64,000 nucleotides of DNA from Apoderus coryli (GCA_911728435.2 OU452201.1:14756001-14820000), one strand, 5' to 3'; positions 11,286 through 23,253 are shown, counted from the first letter of the stretch. The notes: generated by a model from the letters alone, not told the origin. Translations and numbers: made by a program.

Positions 11286-13697
11286 CACAGGCCAACAAAA
11301 TGAAAAAAAAAATTTGGTGCCAGAAATCTAACATCTGATTTTAGATGTTTTTAATGTGCTGATTCCAAAAATGCCACCAGATTTTTTCTATCAGCTCTAG
11401 TTTTTGAGATACACGTTACAGGTTAAATGATATATTTTTTTCTGATAAAGGACAACAAATAAAGAGATAAATATGTACTTAATCGTCAAAATAGGAATTT
11501 CCCAGAATCTAATTAGCCAAATGGATACCTGGAATTGTCCCTGACCCAATGTTCCTATACTAGGAACTACTCAATACAATGCTCTTACTTACTTTTATAC
11601 CTGTAATTGCCTATGACCCGATCCTTCTATACCTGCTTGGCTGTACTTGATTTAGTATATTACTGAGTTTTCCCAAGTAAAGTTGTGCTATCATTTTGTG
11701 TAAATTTTGGTCGTTTTGTAGTATCAAGACACTAAACTGAAACAATGGCATCCACAAGCAGACGTACCTGTGCAAATCATCCCGATGTTTTTTGTTATGT
11801 GTGTGGTGAATACACTTTGAAAGAGAGCAGAAAAAGGATTTCTGACTTTGTGAAAAGAGCTTATCTTGCCTATTTTGGCGTTCATTTAGGAGATCAAGAT
11901 AAATCTTGGGCCCCACATTTCATATGTAAAACATGTGTTGAACATTTGCGACAGTGGACAACTGGAAAGAGGAAGTGCCTAAAGTTTGGTGTACCAATGG
12001 TTTGGAGAGAACCGCGGAACCATCATGACGACTGCTATTTTTGTCTCGTTAATATTAAAGGCATAAATAGAAACAATAGACACAAATGGACATATCCTGA
12101 TCTAGATTCTGCAAGAAGGCCTGTAGTGCATTCGGAAGAAATACCCGTTCCATCATTCAGCAGTCTACCCAAACTGACAGAAGATGATACAGAAACATCA
12201 ACGTCTGACGAAGTTAAAAGAATTCAATCAGAAAACGACAGCGATTTTGAAGCAGATTTAGCAACTCCGCAGTGTTTCAATCAAGAAGAACTAAACGATC
12301 TTATAAGAGACCTGAATCTCTCAAAGGAATCCGCTGAATTACTTGCATCCAGATTAAAAGAAAAAAATCTACTTTGTCGAGGTACTAATATTACATTTTA
12401 TCGTAAAAGAGATAAGGATCTGCTGCCTTTTTTCACTCAGGAAAATGACTTGGTATTCTGTAACAATATAAAAGGGCTCTTAGAAAAAATGGGTTTGCCT
12501 GAATACACTCTAGATGATTGGCGCCTTTTTATTGACAGTTCAAAACGTAGTTTAAAATGTGTTCTTTTACATAACGGTAACAAATATGGCTCAATTCCTA
12601 TTGGTCATTCTACTACCATGAAGGAAGAATATGAAACAATAGCATTAGTTTTGAGAAAAATTAAATACGAAGAACATCAGTGGTCAATTTGTGTTGATTT
12701 AAAAATGATTAACTTCCTCCTTGGACAGCAGAGTGGTTATACAAAATATCCTTGTTTTTTGTGCCTTTGGGACAGCAGAGCTAAAAATGAGCACTGGGTT
12801 AACAAAAATTGGCCTTCAAGAGATGTCATGATTCAAGGAATACAAAACGTGATCAACGAACCTTTGGTTTCAAGAGAAAAAATCTTACTTCCGCCCTTGC
12901 ATATCAAGCTAGGCCTAATGAAGCAATTTGTGAAGGCCTTAAATCGAGATGGAAATTGTTTTGGGTATTTGTCACGTAAATTTCCTGGCATTAGCACGGA
13001 AAAACTAAAAGCTGGTATATTTGATGGTCCTCAAATAAGGCAACTTGTTAAAGATCCACAATTCACCACATCAATGAACGAGACTGAATCTAACGCTTGG
13101 AGTTCATTTGTTCAAGTAGTACAAAATTTTCTTGGCAATCATAAAGCAGACAATTACGTAGAATTAGTGGAAACTATGCTTTCAAATTTTAATATTCTCG
13201 GCTGTAACATGAGTATAAAAGTTCACTACCTCCACAGCCACCTAGATCGTTTTCCAGAAAACTTAGGTGATTGTAGTGAAGAACAGGGGGAAAGATTCCA
13301 CCAGGATATTAAAACTATGGAAGATCGTTATCAAGGACGATGGGATAGCCACATGATGGCGGACTACTGCTGGAGCCTTCAGCGAGACTGCCCTAGTAAA
13401 CTCCATTCTAGAAAATCGTATAAAAGAAAATTTTTATGTGATTAGTGACTAATGTAATTATGTAAATTAAGTTTTTGCAATAAATACTTAAATCCATGTG
13501 TCTTTGTTTTTTTTAACTGTCAATAGTAATATTATATATTATAACAGTTATAACGTAAATTATATACACAATTTTTTAAAAAATCTCAAAAACTAGATCT
13601 GATAGACAAAATCTGAGAACCTTTTTACATTCTGCATCCAAAAATTACTCAGGAACAGTTAAAAAATCGCAGGCACCAAAATGTGTGTTGGCCTGTG
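11286..13697 (+). mobile_element. Complete DNA transposon with CACAGGCCAACA terminal inverted repeats
   Basis: Both ends carry the same 12 bp, CACAGGCCAACA, in inverted orientation (11286-11297 and 13686-13697). A shared TTTGGTGCC follows 10-15 bp inside each end. Further in, a block at 11381-11410 (ending CTAGTTTTTGAGAT) recurs inverted at 13583-13613. TTA flanks both sides (11283-11285 and 13698-13700), a 3-bp target duplication. Inside lies one uninterrupted 566-codon frame with an AATAAA at 13479-13484. The CAC terminus and 3-bp duplication resemble the CACTA/Mirage/Chapaev group and TWA duplications also occur in PIF/Harbinger, but I do not recognise a transposase of either group. Length is 2.4 kb. 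Confidence 0.85.
11745..13445 (+). CDS. Intact 566-residue cysteine-rich protein encoded by the CACAG transposon
   Basis: The only long intact reading frame outside Pld, with no introns. The N-terminus has paired cysteines, C17xxC20, C61xxC64 and C97xxC100, a probable zinc-binding head somewhat like a ZAD domain. An acidic, serine-rich linker (about 150-195) follows, then a conserved-looking body with SICVDLKMINFLLGQQSGYT, YPCFLCLWDSR, LLPPLHIKLGLMKQFVKAL, and near the C-terminus HLDRFPENLG, EEQGERFHQDI and RYQGRWD, with a basic tail RKSYKRKF. From memory, close relatives are many-copy 'uncharacterized protein' entries in arthropods, fitting a transposon gene. The acidic residues in these motifs could form a DDE/D-type catalytic set, which is inference. 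The start follows a good context (AACAATGG). Confidence 0.8.
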   Translation: MASTSRRTCANHPDVFCYVCGEYTLKESRKRISDFVKRAYLAYFGVHLGDQDKSWAPHFICKTCVEHLRQWTTGKRKCLKFGVPMVWREPRNHHDDCYFCLVNIKGINRNNRHKWTYPDLDSARRPVVHSEEIPVPSFSSLPKLTEDDTETSTSDEVKRIQSENDSDFEADLATPQCFNQEELNDLIRDLNLSKESAELLASRLKEKNLLCRGTNITFYRKRDKDLLPFFTQENDLVFCNNIKGLLEKMGLPEYTLDDWRLFIDSSKRSLKCVLLHNGNKYGSIPIGHSTTMKEEYETIALVLRKIKYEEHQWSICVDLKMINFLLGQQSGYTKYPCFLCLWDSRAKNEHWVNKNWPSRDVMIQGIQNVINEPLVSREKILLPPLHIKLGLMKQFVKALNRDGNCFGYLSRKFPGISTEKLKAGIFDGPQIRQLVKDPQFTTSMNETESNAWSSFVQVVQNFLGNHKADNYVELVETMLSNFNILGCNMSIKVHYLHSHLDRFPENLGDCSEEQGERFHQDIKTMEDRYQGRWDSHMMADYCWSLQRDCPSKLHSRKSYKRKFLCD

Positions 13698-13982
13698 TTA
13701 TCATTCTTCTTTAACCATTAATACGATATAATCGAATGTATATTTTACCGCAAACGCAGACCGAGTTTATTAATAGCAATCTTGGTCTGGTTTCGGATTA
13801 GGAATTTAAAAACATAAGTAAAAGCTTACCATATACCTATTGTTGTCTTTTACTGCAATAAATCAACTGTCGTCATATTGGTTTATTTTTATTTTGAATT
13901 AAATAAAAACACATACCTATAACTAAGTGAAAATTAAATTAATCAAATATTCAAAGCATATTTAATCTTTCACTAAAAATTA

Positions 13983-14110
13983 GGTTTCCCACCGGGAGAA
14001 AATTTGGCAGTGTAACTATGTCGGTTATACCGGAAGTAGGTGTCAACTTGTTTATTTCAAATGGAACACCTTTCCACGTAAAATTTCAACTAGACTTTTT
14101 AGACTCATGT
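13983..14110. repeat. Palindromic ACTTCCGGTTATACCGGAAGT repeat family, copy 1
   Basis: TCGGTTATACCGGAAGTAGG, then TGTCAACTTGTTTATTTCAA and ATGGAACACC. Related copies occur at 24222-24275, 28130-28180 and 45835-45880, and a partial one at 38008. The shared core is a palindrome followed by TTGATACCAACTT and often AAATGGAACA. I take it for one end of a widespread transposon family. Confidence 0.6.
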
Positions 14111-14374
14111 CCTATACCTAAGTCCTACCGTCTCGTGACTTATTTAAGGCTTTATGTCAAAAATGACATTTGCGGGATAAAATCATTATAAAATTTTCCT
14201 ATAAGGAAACCTTGATTATTAATTGATTTAGATACTATTTCGATCTCAAAAATAGTCATTTTATGAGAAATTTGAACTGTTTTGGTAACTGTCAAAAGTC
14301 AATATTTTTAAATAGAAAACCCAATATTTTATAGTTTTATCTTGTTAAGCAATAAAAATAAGGGTAAATTTGTA

Positions 14375-14910
14375 TAAGGTTGTATATCCCTAAAATGTTT
14401 AGTTTTTGAAATATTGCCAAATGAGTAAATTACATACTGTCACTCGCCAGTTTAAAATTATTAATAACAATGTCGGGGAGTTTAAATCATACAAATGAAG
14501 ATTATTTACTTACATTTATTTATTATTTATGGACAATGTGATACGTAATATCAAGAACATGTCACACATTATTTGCCATTCGCTCAGTAACGGAAACCAT
14601 TTAACGCTCTTAAACAAATTAAGATAAGATTTTAAGAACTTTGGACATCTCAAGATAGCAATGTAATATTTAATTTAAAAAAGGAAAACACTGAATGTAG
14701 AACAATCCAAAGAAACATTATCTTTTAAAGTAAATGTTCGAATCGACGACCTCGACGTCGAGACATTTTCCGCATCTGAGCAACAATTGTTCATGTTCTT
14801 CTAATTGACTCACGTCTTAAATTTACGAATTCATTTCGCACTCGGTGCTTTTTTACGGGCGTATTATATACCGACTCGATTTTTAATTGTGCCCCAAATA
14901 AAAAAATCAA
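14375..14910 (-). repeat. Dispersed repeat family R1, copy B (inverted)
   Basis: Reverse complement of copy A. Shared stretches include AATAATTTTAAACTGG with AGTGACAG, TTTACTCATTTGGCAATATT, CTTGAGATGTCCAAAGTTCT and AATTAAAAATCGAG. Similarity is roughly 75-85 percent by eye. A weaker relative of part of it may lie at 24310-24360. Confidence 0.7.
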
Positions 14911-15836
14911 ATACAGAAAAATCTGTGGAGCGTGGTGGCCAAAAAAAAAAAAGGACCAGTTGGCTGAATTGAATTTACCAACAAAGAGCTTGGTCTAGCA
15001 TATAAGAAGACAATTATTAACTATGACTAGAAGTACAACGCATGAATTTCACGTAGACATGAAAAACTGAAACAACATGAAAAAACTCAAAGGTCAAACT
15101 TTGAAAAGGTTATGATGGGTGTGGCTTAATTTTCTAATACTTCGTAGCTTAACTACGAGCACACTGAAATGTATATGGTAAGCTATCTTTGTAGATCAAA
15201 ATAGCCAAACACGCAATTCTATTTTTATTTTCAGAATCTTTTATGTATGTAACACACAATTTTTTCTCCTGTTGTAGAGATATTGATAGATAAACAAGAG
15301 ATGTACAAATAAATTTTTATTGATTCCATGTTTGGACGCTACTTTATTTCTTTTCTTTACTCTCTAGTTTGGACGATGTCGTAATAACTTCTGGATTTAA
15401 AAAATGCAATAGATCCCAAAGTTGTTTTGTCTGGAGCGAAAAGTTTCCGGCTTCACAAAAGGAAACATATTTTTTGCAGTGATACGATTGTCTTTGTCCA
15501 GCTCATCAAAATATGCATTTACAAGAGTGATATTTATTTAATTTTTGACGTTTTGGAGTCATGGACTAGATCCGAATGAAACCCACTTTGTAGAAAAAGT
15601 TTTTATATACTTCTTACATAATTATTATAATATTTCTAATTAAATTAACCAACTTTCAGCCACGGTTTTCTTTTCTTACAGGCTGCATCAAAACTAAGAG
15701 TTTATTACATGAGAAATTAAAACCATGGCACAAATATAAAATTATTTTTTCTACGACTGTCTTTAAATGCCTTTATTATATGTTCAATCATGATTTGAAA
15801 ATGTAGTACATTATAAGGCTGTTTATCATTTACCCC

Positions 15837-15893
15837 TGCGTAATAATATTTCCCACTAGTTACCTAGCAACTAGTGGGAAATATTATTACGCA
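15837..15893. repeat. Perfect 25-bp hairpin
   Basis: Arms 15837-15861 and 15869-15893 are exact complements (the right arm starts AACTAGTGGGAAATATTATT) with the 7-nt loop ACCTAGC. It could be a MITE relic or a hairpin RNA. There is no flanking duplication and no neighbouring gene. Confidence 0.85.
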
Positions 15894-16220
15894 CGGATAA
15901 AATTTCCTGGTAATGACAAAAGTAGCGGCGGGCATGAAAAATCACCATAGCAACGCCGAAAATACAAACACCAAATTGACAGTTTTGGTATTTATAATTA
16001 ATAATAATTATAATTAAGTATTTCGCTAATTTCAAAACACATAAACAGTGATAGTGAATATAGTTTAACTCCACCTAGTCAATTTAATACTTCTAATTTA
16101 TCGTATTTAGGCTTATACGCTAACAAGGGTAAGTTTCGAAAAACAAATATTTTCTTAAAAATTATGTTAAATTTATTCAAAAGCATTAAAACAGTCGTAG
16201 AAAAAGTATAGTGTGAAACT

Positions 16221-16286
16221 CACATGCGAAATGACCATTTCCTACTCGTATGATCATACTCGTAGGAAATATATGTCATTTCATGT
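16221..16286. repeat. Imperfect inverted repeat
   Basis: GAAATGACCATTTCCTACTC with GTATGATCATAC in the centre and an inverted counterpart ending TATGTCATTTC. The outer arms ATTTCCTAC/GTAGGAAAT pair. Possibly a short foldback element. Confidence 0.5.
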
Positions 16287-16954
16287 TCGTTGCACAATAT
16301 ACTATTGTTCAATTCCATAGCTAAGTAGGTTCAAAATAGGCTAATCATTATTCACATAAGAAAAAAATACCAAAAACTTAGCTATTTCGAGCTGCAGGAT
16401 GATGTACCAGTCGCAAAATTTTCTTAAAACGTTAATATCACATACAATTAAGTTGAGTTGACCTGAGATTTGAACGTCTTACTAAACACAGAGAAATGAC
16501 TCAGTTCTACAAATTATATTATGCTCTATTTTCATAAAATACATGTAGGCATATTATATAAGTACTTTTAAATAGATCGTCCAAATAGACAAACTGTCTG
16601 ATATATTTAACATGTATGTGTGTATTATTATACAAGCGATTTCTCAATTATTTTTATAAAAATACAAATCAAGGCCGATGATACTATTAAGTTTTTCACA
16701 CATTAATAAACATAACTAGAACAGCCTATAAACAACAGGAAGTTATTTTTAGTAATTTGTAGTGTATGGATATTGATAGATCAAAAAATATTGGGACTCA
16801 TTTCAATTATAACGATGTGTTATCTTTAATTTCGACATCTTTATGTTATAGGTAGTCGAGTATGCATATGGAAATAAGGGTCTGTCCCTGCTTTTCCCGG
16901 AAACAGTTTGTAGCGAAACTTAGCACAAAGAAGGATAAGGATAACGCTCTTATG

Positions 16955-17057
16955 TAGAGTTGCCGAGAGACACGGGACGTCTCGAAGCCATTTTGTCTGG
17001 TCGCGAAAAATATAATTCGAGACGAGACCAGCCTTATCTCGTCTCGTGGCAACTCTA
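16955..17057. mobile_element. Short hAT-like MITE (TAGAGTTGCC ends)
   Basis: A 103-bp element bounded by TAGAGTTGCC and its inverted copy GGCAACTCTA. Flanking 8-mers CTCTTATG and CTCTTATT differ at one base, suggesting an 8-bp duplication. The interior is rich in GAGACG and CGTCTC and folds back on itself. Confidence 0.65.
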
Positions 17058-18825
17058 CTCTTATTTGATATTATATTTTTTTCATAGAATAATATCCATA
17101 TATTTTTGAATGTTATAAAAAAGCATTAATTAGAATTAAAATAATTGCAACTTTGTATTGAATTCTAGCAACTGATAGATAGGTATGCTTGAACACCAGC
17201 ACTCACAACTAAATCCAAAATTGTTGAGATATTAGGAGGTAACAAAAATAGAGCAAAAAAATTAATTTAGTTTAAAACCAACATTTCGGTTTTATAGTCT
17301 AATAATCTGAAACTAAATATAATTTTACCTAGGTTATAGTTGTGTCATGTTTAAATCTTAAAATAAAATTATTAGTGGAACTTAAAAGAAGAGTGTTTTT
17401 ATTTTTCCCTATTAGTGTTTTAGATTCAATATGCATTGTATTGTACCTGTTTACTACAAATAGATCATGACATTTTATGGATTAGGAATTACTGTGGCTG
17501 CAAAAGTATAATATCTGCCTACCAAGTACACAAAATGTGTCAGAACATTATTGTTTATATAAAAAATCAATCCATTTTTTAATCACACTGCAATATAAGA
17601 TTATATTATTCTTGGATGTTTGATTAAAAATTATATGTCGTAAACTTGCGATATATACATTCTTTACGACGTCGATTATTGACTCGTTTATATGTAAAAA
17701 TATTTTATACATTACAAGTATGTAGTAATGTTGATATTTATATATTACATACCTATATAGCATATTTATGTATGTATGTAGTTATCGGGGAAGTTAACAC
17801 ACAATTTCAGTCGCGCTCTGCCAGATTATCTTTCACTGAATCTCACTCTCTCGGCGCATTTTCCTGCATGCAACAATATAATAATAACCGAGTTCAGTTA
17901 TATCAAGGCTCATATTTATAAATATCAGGTAGCTTCGTGTATTATATGTATGATTATTAATCATTTCGTGAAAATCAGCAGCGGTCAACGACAGGTTGTT
18001 ACATTATTCTTTTATTTTTACAGTAGCTGAGAAGAGGTGAAAATATTGTATTAATTGCAATTAGAAGAATGGAAGTCAGAATTAAACAAATGTAACTGCT
18101 GCTCACTACCGTCTGGTTTATCCAAACTAATTACTAAAACATGATGTAACTTTAAATAGATTGTGGTACATATCCACTAATAATCGATATTACGTTACGT
18201 ATACGTTCTATATAACCCATAAACAAATGTTCTGTTCTCTTTTTCCTTTTGCTAGATAGGGAATCGAGTTCGACCAAAGATTGCTTTATACCATTGCAAG
18301 TATTACACCGGATATAGACATCAACAGACCCTTATTGGCAGGAAATGCCCGGAATATGAAATAAGAAGATTTATATATATATATTTAAAGGTTCCACAAC
18401 CAAACTTAATAAGAAATTCCAAAGAATAAAGGTTTCCCTTTTTGATTTCAGAATTACTTCAAGCAGATCATCGACAAACATGTTCACTCTAAACACACTG
18501 GTTGAATTTTGTAGTATTTTTGATCATAAATTTCTCCCAAACTGCACAATATTATACTGATATACGGTTGTCATCATTCTAAATATACACAGTGTATATA
18601 ACAGTTTAAGTATTTCGCTAATATTCCTTCTTATTTCGAATTTTATCGCGAACATCAAAAAAAATTTTATAGGTTGAAATTGAAGTATGTCTCCACAACA
18701 CACCCTGTAGATTATAATTTTATTAGATCTAAGAAATTTACAAATATTATCATATTATTTATATTGTAAGCAAATTAATGATTTTCGCAAAATTGAAGAA
18801 AAGACTACCCAGTAAACACATATAC

Positions 18826-19510
18826 GTAAATTAAACGTTGATTTAACGTGTTAATCGTTGATAATTGGTCTTACGTTAGAAAAGTGACGGTTTATTTTAA
18901 GATTAATTTTACACCGCTCAATTTAAACGTTATAGGCACGTGTAGTTATTATCTAAATACAACTACGAATATTTATTATGTTTAAGTAACGTATATGTAT
19001 TATAAATAAACCATAAAATAAAAACGTTTGTTTTAGGTGTTTTTTAAACTCGTGTCAAACATTGTCAAAATTAAAAACGTTTATAAAACGTTCTTTATGT
19101 AATTTATAATAAACCGATATTTATAGCTAAAATAACGTTAGAAAATGTTCATTAGAAGCGCATAATTTTTAGAGGCGACAATGAAAACGTTAAAATTACG
19201 TTTTTTAAGTATTTTATAATAATTCTAAAATTACAGTTAAGGTAACGTGTAAAATATCCGATAAAAATTCTTATTGCTTAATATGGGAAAATTCAAAACG
19301 TTTGTATAATGTTTATAAAGTATGTTATCACAATTCCAAATGTACCTACAATTAGAAGAACGTGTGAAATTATTCTTAAAATGAGCAATATTTAAAGTGG
19401 GAAATTTTAAAACGTTGATTATTACGATTCCAAATACTTTTAAAAAATGTGTCAATGAATCGTTTGATGTAAAACTAGAATTATTGAAATAACAACGAAT
19501 ATTACGTCCT
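18826..19510. repeat. Diverged tandem repeat of about 110-117 bp marked by AACGTT
   Basis: AACGTT or AACGTG recurs about a dozen times in 700 bp. The last units align: AACGTGTAAAATAT...GGGAAAATTCAAAACGTT...CACAATTCCAAATGTACC, then AACGTGTGAAATTATT...GGGAAATTTTAAAACGTT...ACGATTCCAAATACTT. An earlier, more diverged unit starts near 19136. A satellite-like or element-internal array is likely. Confidence 0.45.
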
Positions 19511-19519
19511 AAATGTATT

Positions 19520-22500
19520 TTCAAAAATCTAGAATATATAAAGGTTTAACCTTAATTTACCTACCAGTTCAAACAGTAAAACAAACACTTTATAGTATGT
19601 AAGTAAATCCCTAATATACCTATTTAGTTAGTTTACTTTTGAAAACACCATATAACTTTACACTAATTTAAACGACATTGTAAGTCCTAACGTTTCCTAG
19701 TTTCCAATGCTATCCCATTCTTATCTCGGACATAGTGTACATAAGAAATTGAAAAAAAAGTGTTTTTCAAAAACTTCCTACTACAACTAGCTATAGCTCA
19801 CTGTGAGAGAAAGAGATTTCGGGTGTTTTCGCCCTTTTCGGCGATTGACCCGTCTATATGTTAAATGTGCGGTGGTATGGAGAAATATTTAGTCAAAAAC
19901 TAAGACTTACAACTAGTAGGTATAAGTTCAATACATATGCAAGCTAGGATTTTGATTGCCTCGCGCAATATGACGAAGAGGTCGTGACCCTTTAAGACGT
20001 AAGAGTATTTCCGTAATGATGTAATCTGCAACTACTGTGGGGTAAGAGGATAATCCTTTTGGGCATAAACACAAAATTGCGAGATTATGGAAAAATAGAA
20101 TATTTCTTACCATACCCTAATATACCTATCTTTAGGCACTCAATCTCAAAAATGAGTCTTAGGTACCTATTCATTAGATAAAAAAACTATTACGTGTACC
20201 TATTGCATCAACAACAACCCATAAACTAACGTTCTCTTTCTGTCAATACTATTCAAACCAAAAACACATTCCACACCGTTCCATCTTTGTTATGAAAATA
20301 AAATAAAATTAAAAAAAAATAATAACAAAAAAAGAAACGTGAGATCGGCACGAATCGGTCGCCTAGACAAAGGTTCGTGGTTAATTCAACCTGTTTTCAA
20401 CTGTTTTGTAAGACCCGCTTCTTCGTATATATAACCATTGCCCATCTCGCTTAGAACATTGTTTATTACTTATGTGTGATAGAGAGAGATGTATCGCCCC
20501 GTGGAATACAGCTGGCCGCGAGGACGTTTCACTATTATAGAGAGGAAAAAGTATAAACGAGTTTGGGTTGGATGCACTGACCGCATAATGCAGTGAGGAG
20601 GCCTCAAGGAATACGAAGAAAGTACCGGATGTACCAAAAATCTAGCTCTGCGAAATAACAATTACAATTATGCAATTTTTTAAAATGAACAACCCACACT
20701 ATGGGTCTAGTAAAATTCCAAAATACCGAAAGTGTCCAAATACGACTTAATGAATGAATATATTTGACTTTAAGAAAATAATCCATGCCTATTCATGCAG
20801 TTGCCAAATTTCAACTGTTTTGCACCCCTATCCTGGAAAATATTGTTTTCGCCGATCGTTTGCGACAATTTTGACCATGCGCAGACTTGACGAGTTTAAA
20901 GGGGCATGTAACATTTTAAAGAGTGTTTCTTCAGAATAAAAGTAGAATTTGAATAATTATTAATACTTAGGTAATTTCTGAAAATAATAACGCTCGTAGG
21001 AACTGAGGAAGACCTTGGCAAAAATCAATTGGCTTTAATGTCAATGTATTGTATTTTTCTCTAATATGTTTCTCTGAGAAATTGGGCAAAAAAACCACTT
21101 TTGGTTCTTTAAAAACATATGCTTACCTTTTTCGGATTATGTTGTTAATTAACATTTAGCTTTGAGCAATAATTTTGCTAAATGAAATCACTTTGCAAAT
21201 GTTATGAACATTTGTTACGCCTCCATATCTATGCATACTAGGCAGTTTCATTCTTGTCTTGAAATAAGAAAAAAAAAACGCAATGATATTGATTGATTTA
21301 TCTATTATTTACATGATTGCAACAACTTCTTTGGTATTGTTATGGGTTGCACGTGAATCAATACATTGCATTGCAAAAAAAAATCCAAGTAAACGTAGAT
21401 TGTAAATGACTTGAAAATTAATAACAATACATATTTTCATCTTTTGTATATTTATATTCTGAGTCATAGCCAACTTAAGGTGATCAATCATATGTTTATG
21501 TCGATGTTGAAGGTAAATTACAGTAAGGACAGAAAGTTAAACCTTTGAATGTATTTCTCGAGAAAATTTGTTGTTGACAGATGGACTTCACGTCTAATTA
21601 GGTGTAAATGCATCTGTTTCAAGAAATAAACCAGTATTCAGTATTTCCCACAATACCTCCAAATTGGAGGTGAAATCACAATCAAGAATATCTAGACTAG
21701 ATTAAAATGATTTTTGTGCTGATTATTTGAGGGTATATTTTGTCCCTTTTTCAGTTTTATATGTAGGTAGATTAGATCTCAAGATAAAGCGTCTGAAATA
21801 AAATCGCGGACATAGGAGAGTCTTCATCGGACTCGGTTTTGCGATCGATTGGAGAACTAGCAATCTTTCCCAACACCAAATCTATCGTTGTTAAGTTCAT
21901 TATTCATAAAATCTCGAAATTAACTTTTTTAAAGCGCATTCATTCAAATGCCTGACAATACCACTGGCAGTGTACGGAATTGTAAAACATAACTTTAAAT
22001 ATTGTTTTCTTTTAGTCTGGCATATTTTACACTTGTTTTAATTCTAAGAAATCCGACCCTAATTTAACCCTGTTTTCGTTGAAGACTAGAGTAAATAAGA
22101 GCCAGCACATTTTATTATTAGTTAACAAGCCGCCCATGGTTTACCCTCAAACAATCATTGGGGTTTTTACCGTGAAACTCAAAAATAAAATATCTACATT
22201 ATTTAAAAAATTGCAAATTAAAATTTTTCACTCTGAAAAAATAGTTGAAAGCCTAGGTTATCCTGAAAATGTAAAATGTCTTAATATTTTTACGTTTCAC
22301 TATGTGGAATTGCTAAAAAAAAACGTGCTCTTAATAATAAAGCAAAAAAAAAAACAAGGGATGGAAACTTCGTTATTCTTGCTAAGCTCGTTAAGACCTC
22401 TTAAGCATTACACCATTTTTGAGGATGACATGAACTCAGCGCTAATATGGCCACCTGGCTATCAGAGTGAATCGAGATGTCGCACTATCGATAGTTCCTG

Positions 22501-22600
22501 TACAGGTTAAATTGAATTGGACTTCCCCTAAGAGGACGCTTAGGGTGAAAAACAAAACATATGATTAACTATCGGGCTATTATTACACCCAAAATATGAC
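19520..22600. other. No gene recognised
   Basis: Short frames only. Near 20420 a TATA-like TATATATAACC precedes G+C-richer sequence (20490-20600), but no coding exon follows on either strand. A 143-codon frame at 22079-22510 starts at TTG, not ATG, and has AT-driven composition. Confidence 0.5.
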
Positions 22601-22609
22601 GTACTATAA

Positions 22610-23253
22610 TGCCGGGTTTCCACCACGCGGACAGACAAAAACAAAACACAAACTGTCCGTTTGAACAGAAATTTCGAACAGTTTTGTTTTGAAAGTGTTT
22701 CAAAACTGTTGGGTGCCCCAACGGACTTTTGTTTACACCAGCCACGGACAGAAATCAATAAAAACTGTTTATGTTTTGTTTAAGTTTTATTCAGTTTACA
22801 TAGAGACACCGGACGTGCAGTTGTGAAAATGTGGCGCGTAGCTAATTTGAGGAATCAAGAAGACGAGGATTTATTTTTGCTATTATTAGCAAGAACAACA
22901 CCAACTACAGAGACTCCATCCCACAGGATCGTTTAGCCATCACATTGAGGTTCCTAGCAACAGGAGATTCGTACCATAGTTTAATGTACTAAAATAATAA
23001 ATCACAACAACGAAAATAAAACAAACTTGTTTGAATTTCAAGGACGTTTACACCAAGCAAACAGTTCTAGAACACGCGAACCCTTTGAAGTTACCGACAT
23101 TCGCCGGGACCCTGTTTGTGTTCGTAAAAAGTCTATTTACGGACTAAACAAGTTTGAAAACATCCTAAAAGTTCTAGAACAGTTTGCGAACTGTCACAAA
23201 CGGACCGAGTTTGTGTTTTGTTTTTGTCCTGTCCGCTTGGTGGAAACCCGGCA
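22610..23253 (+). mobile_element. Internally deleted PIF/Harbinger transposon
   Basis: The ends are inverted copies beginning TGCCGGGTTTCCACCA and continuing through GCGGACAG into AAAACAAAACACAAACT. TAA flanks both sides (22607-22609 and 23254-23256), the TWA duplication typical of PIF/Harbinger. Inside, from an ATG at 22829, a short frame reads MWRVANLRNQEDEDLF. After a junction near 22910, another reads PQDRLAITLRFLATGDSYHS (22921-22980), the hallmark N-terminal motif of Harbinger transposases. The rest of the transposase is gone, so this is a non-autonomous deletion derivative. Confidence 0.8.

Noticed and set aside
22079..22510. 143-codon open frame on the plus strand
   Set aside because: It begins at TTG rather than ATG, has lysine/leucine-rich composition expected of AT-rich DNA, no splice context and no recognisable domain.
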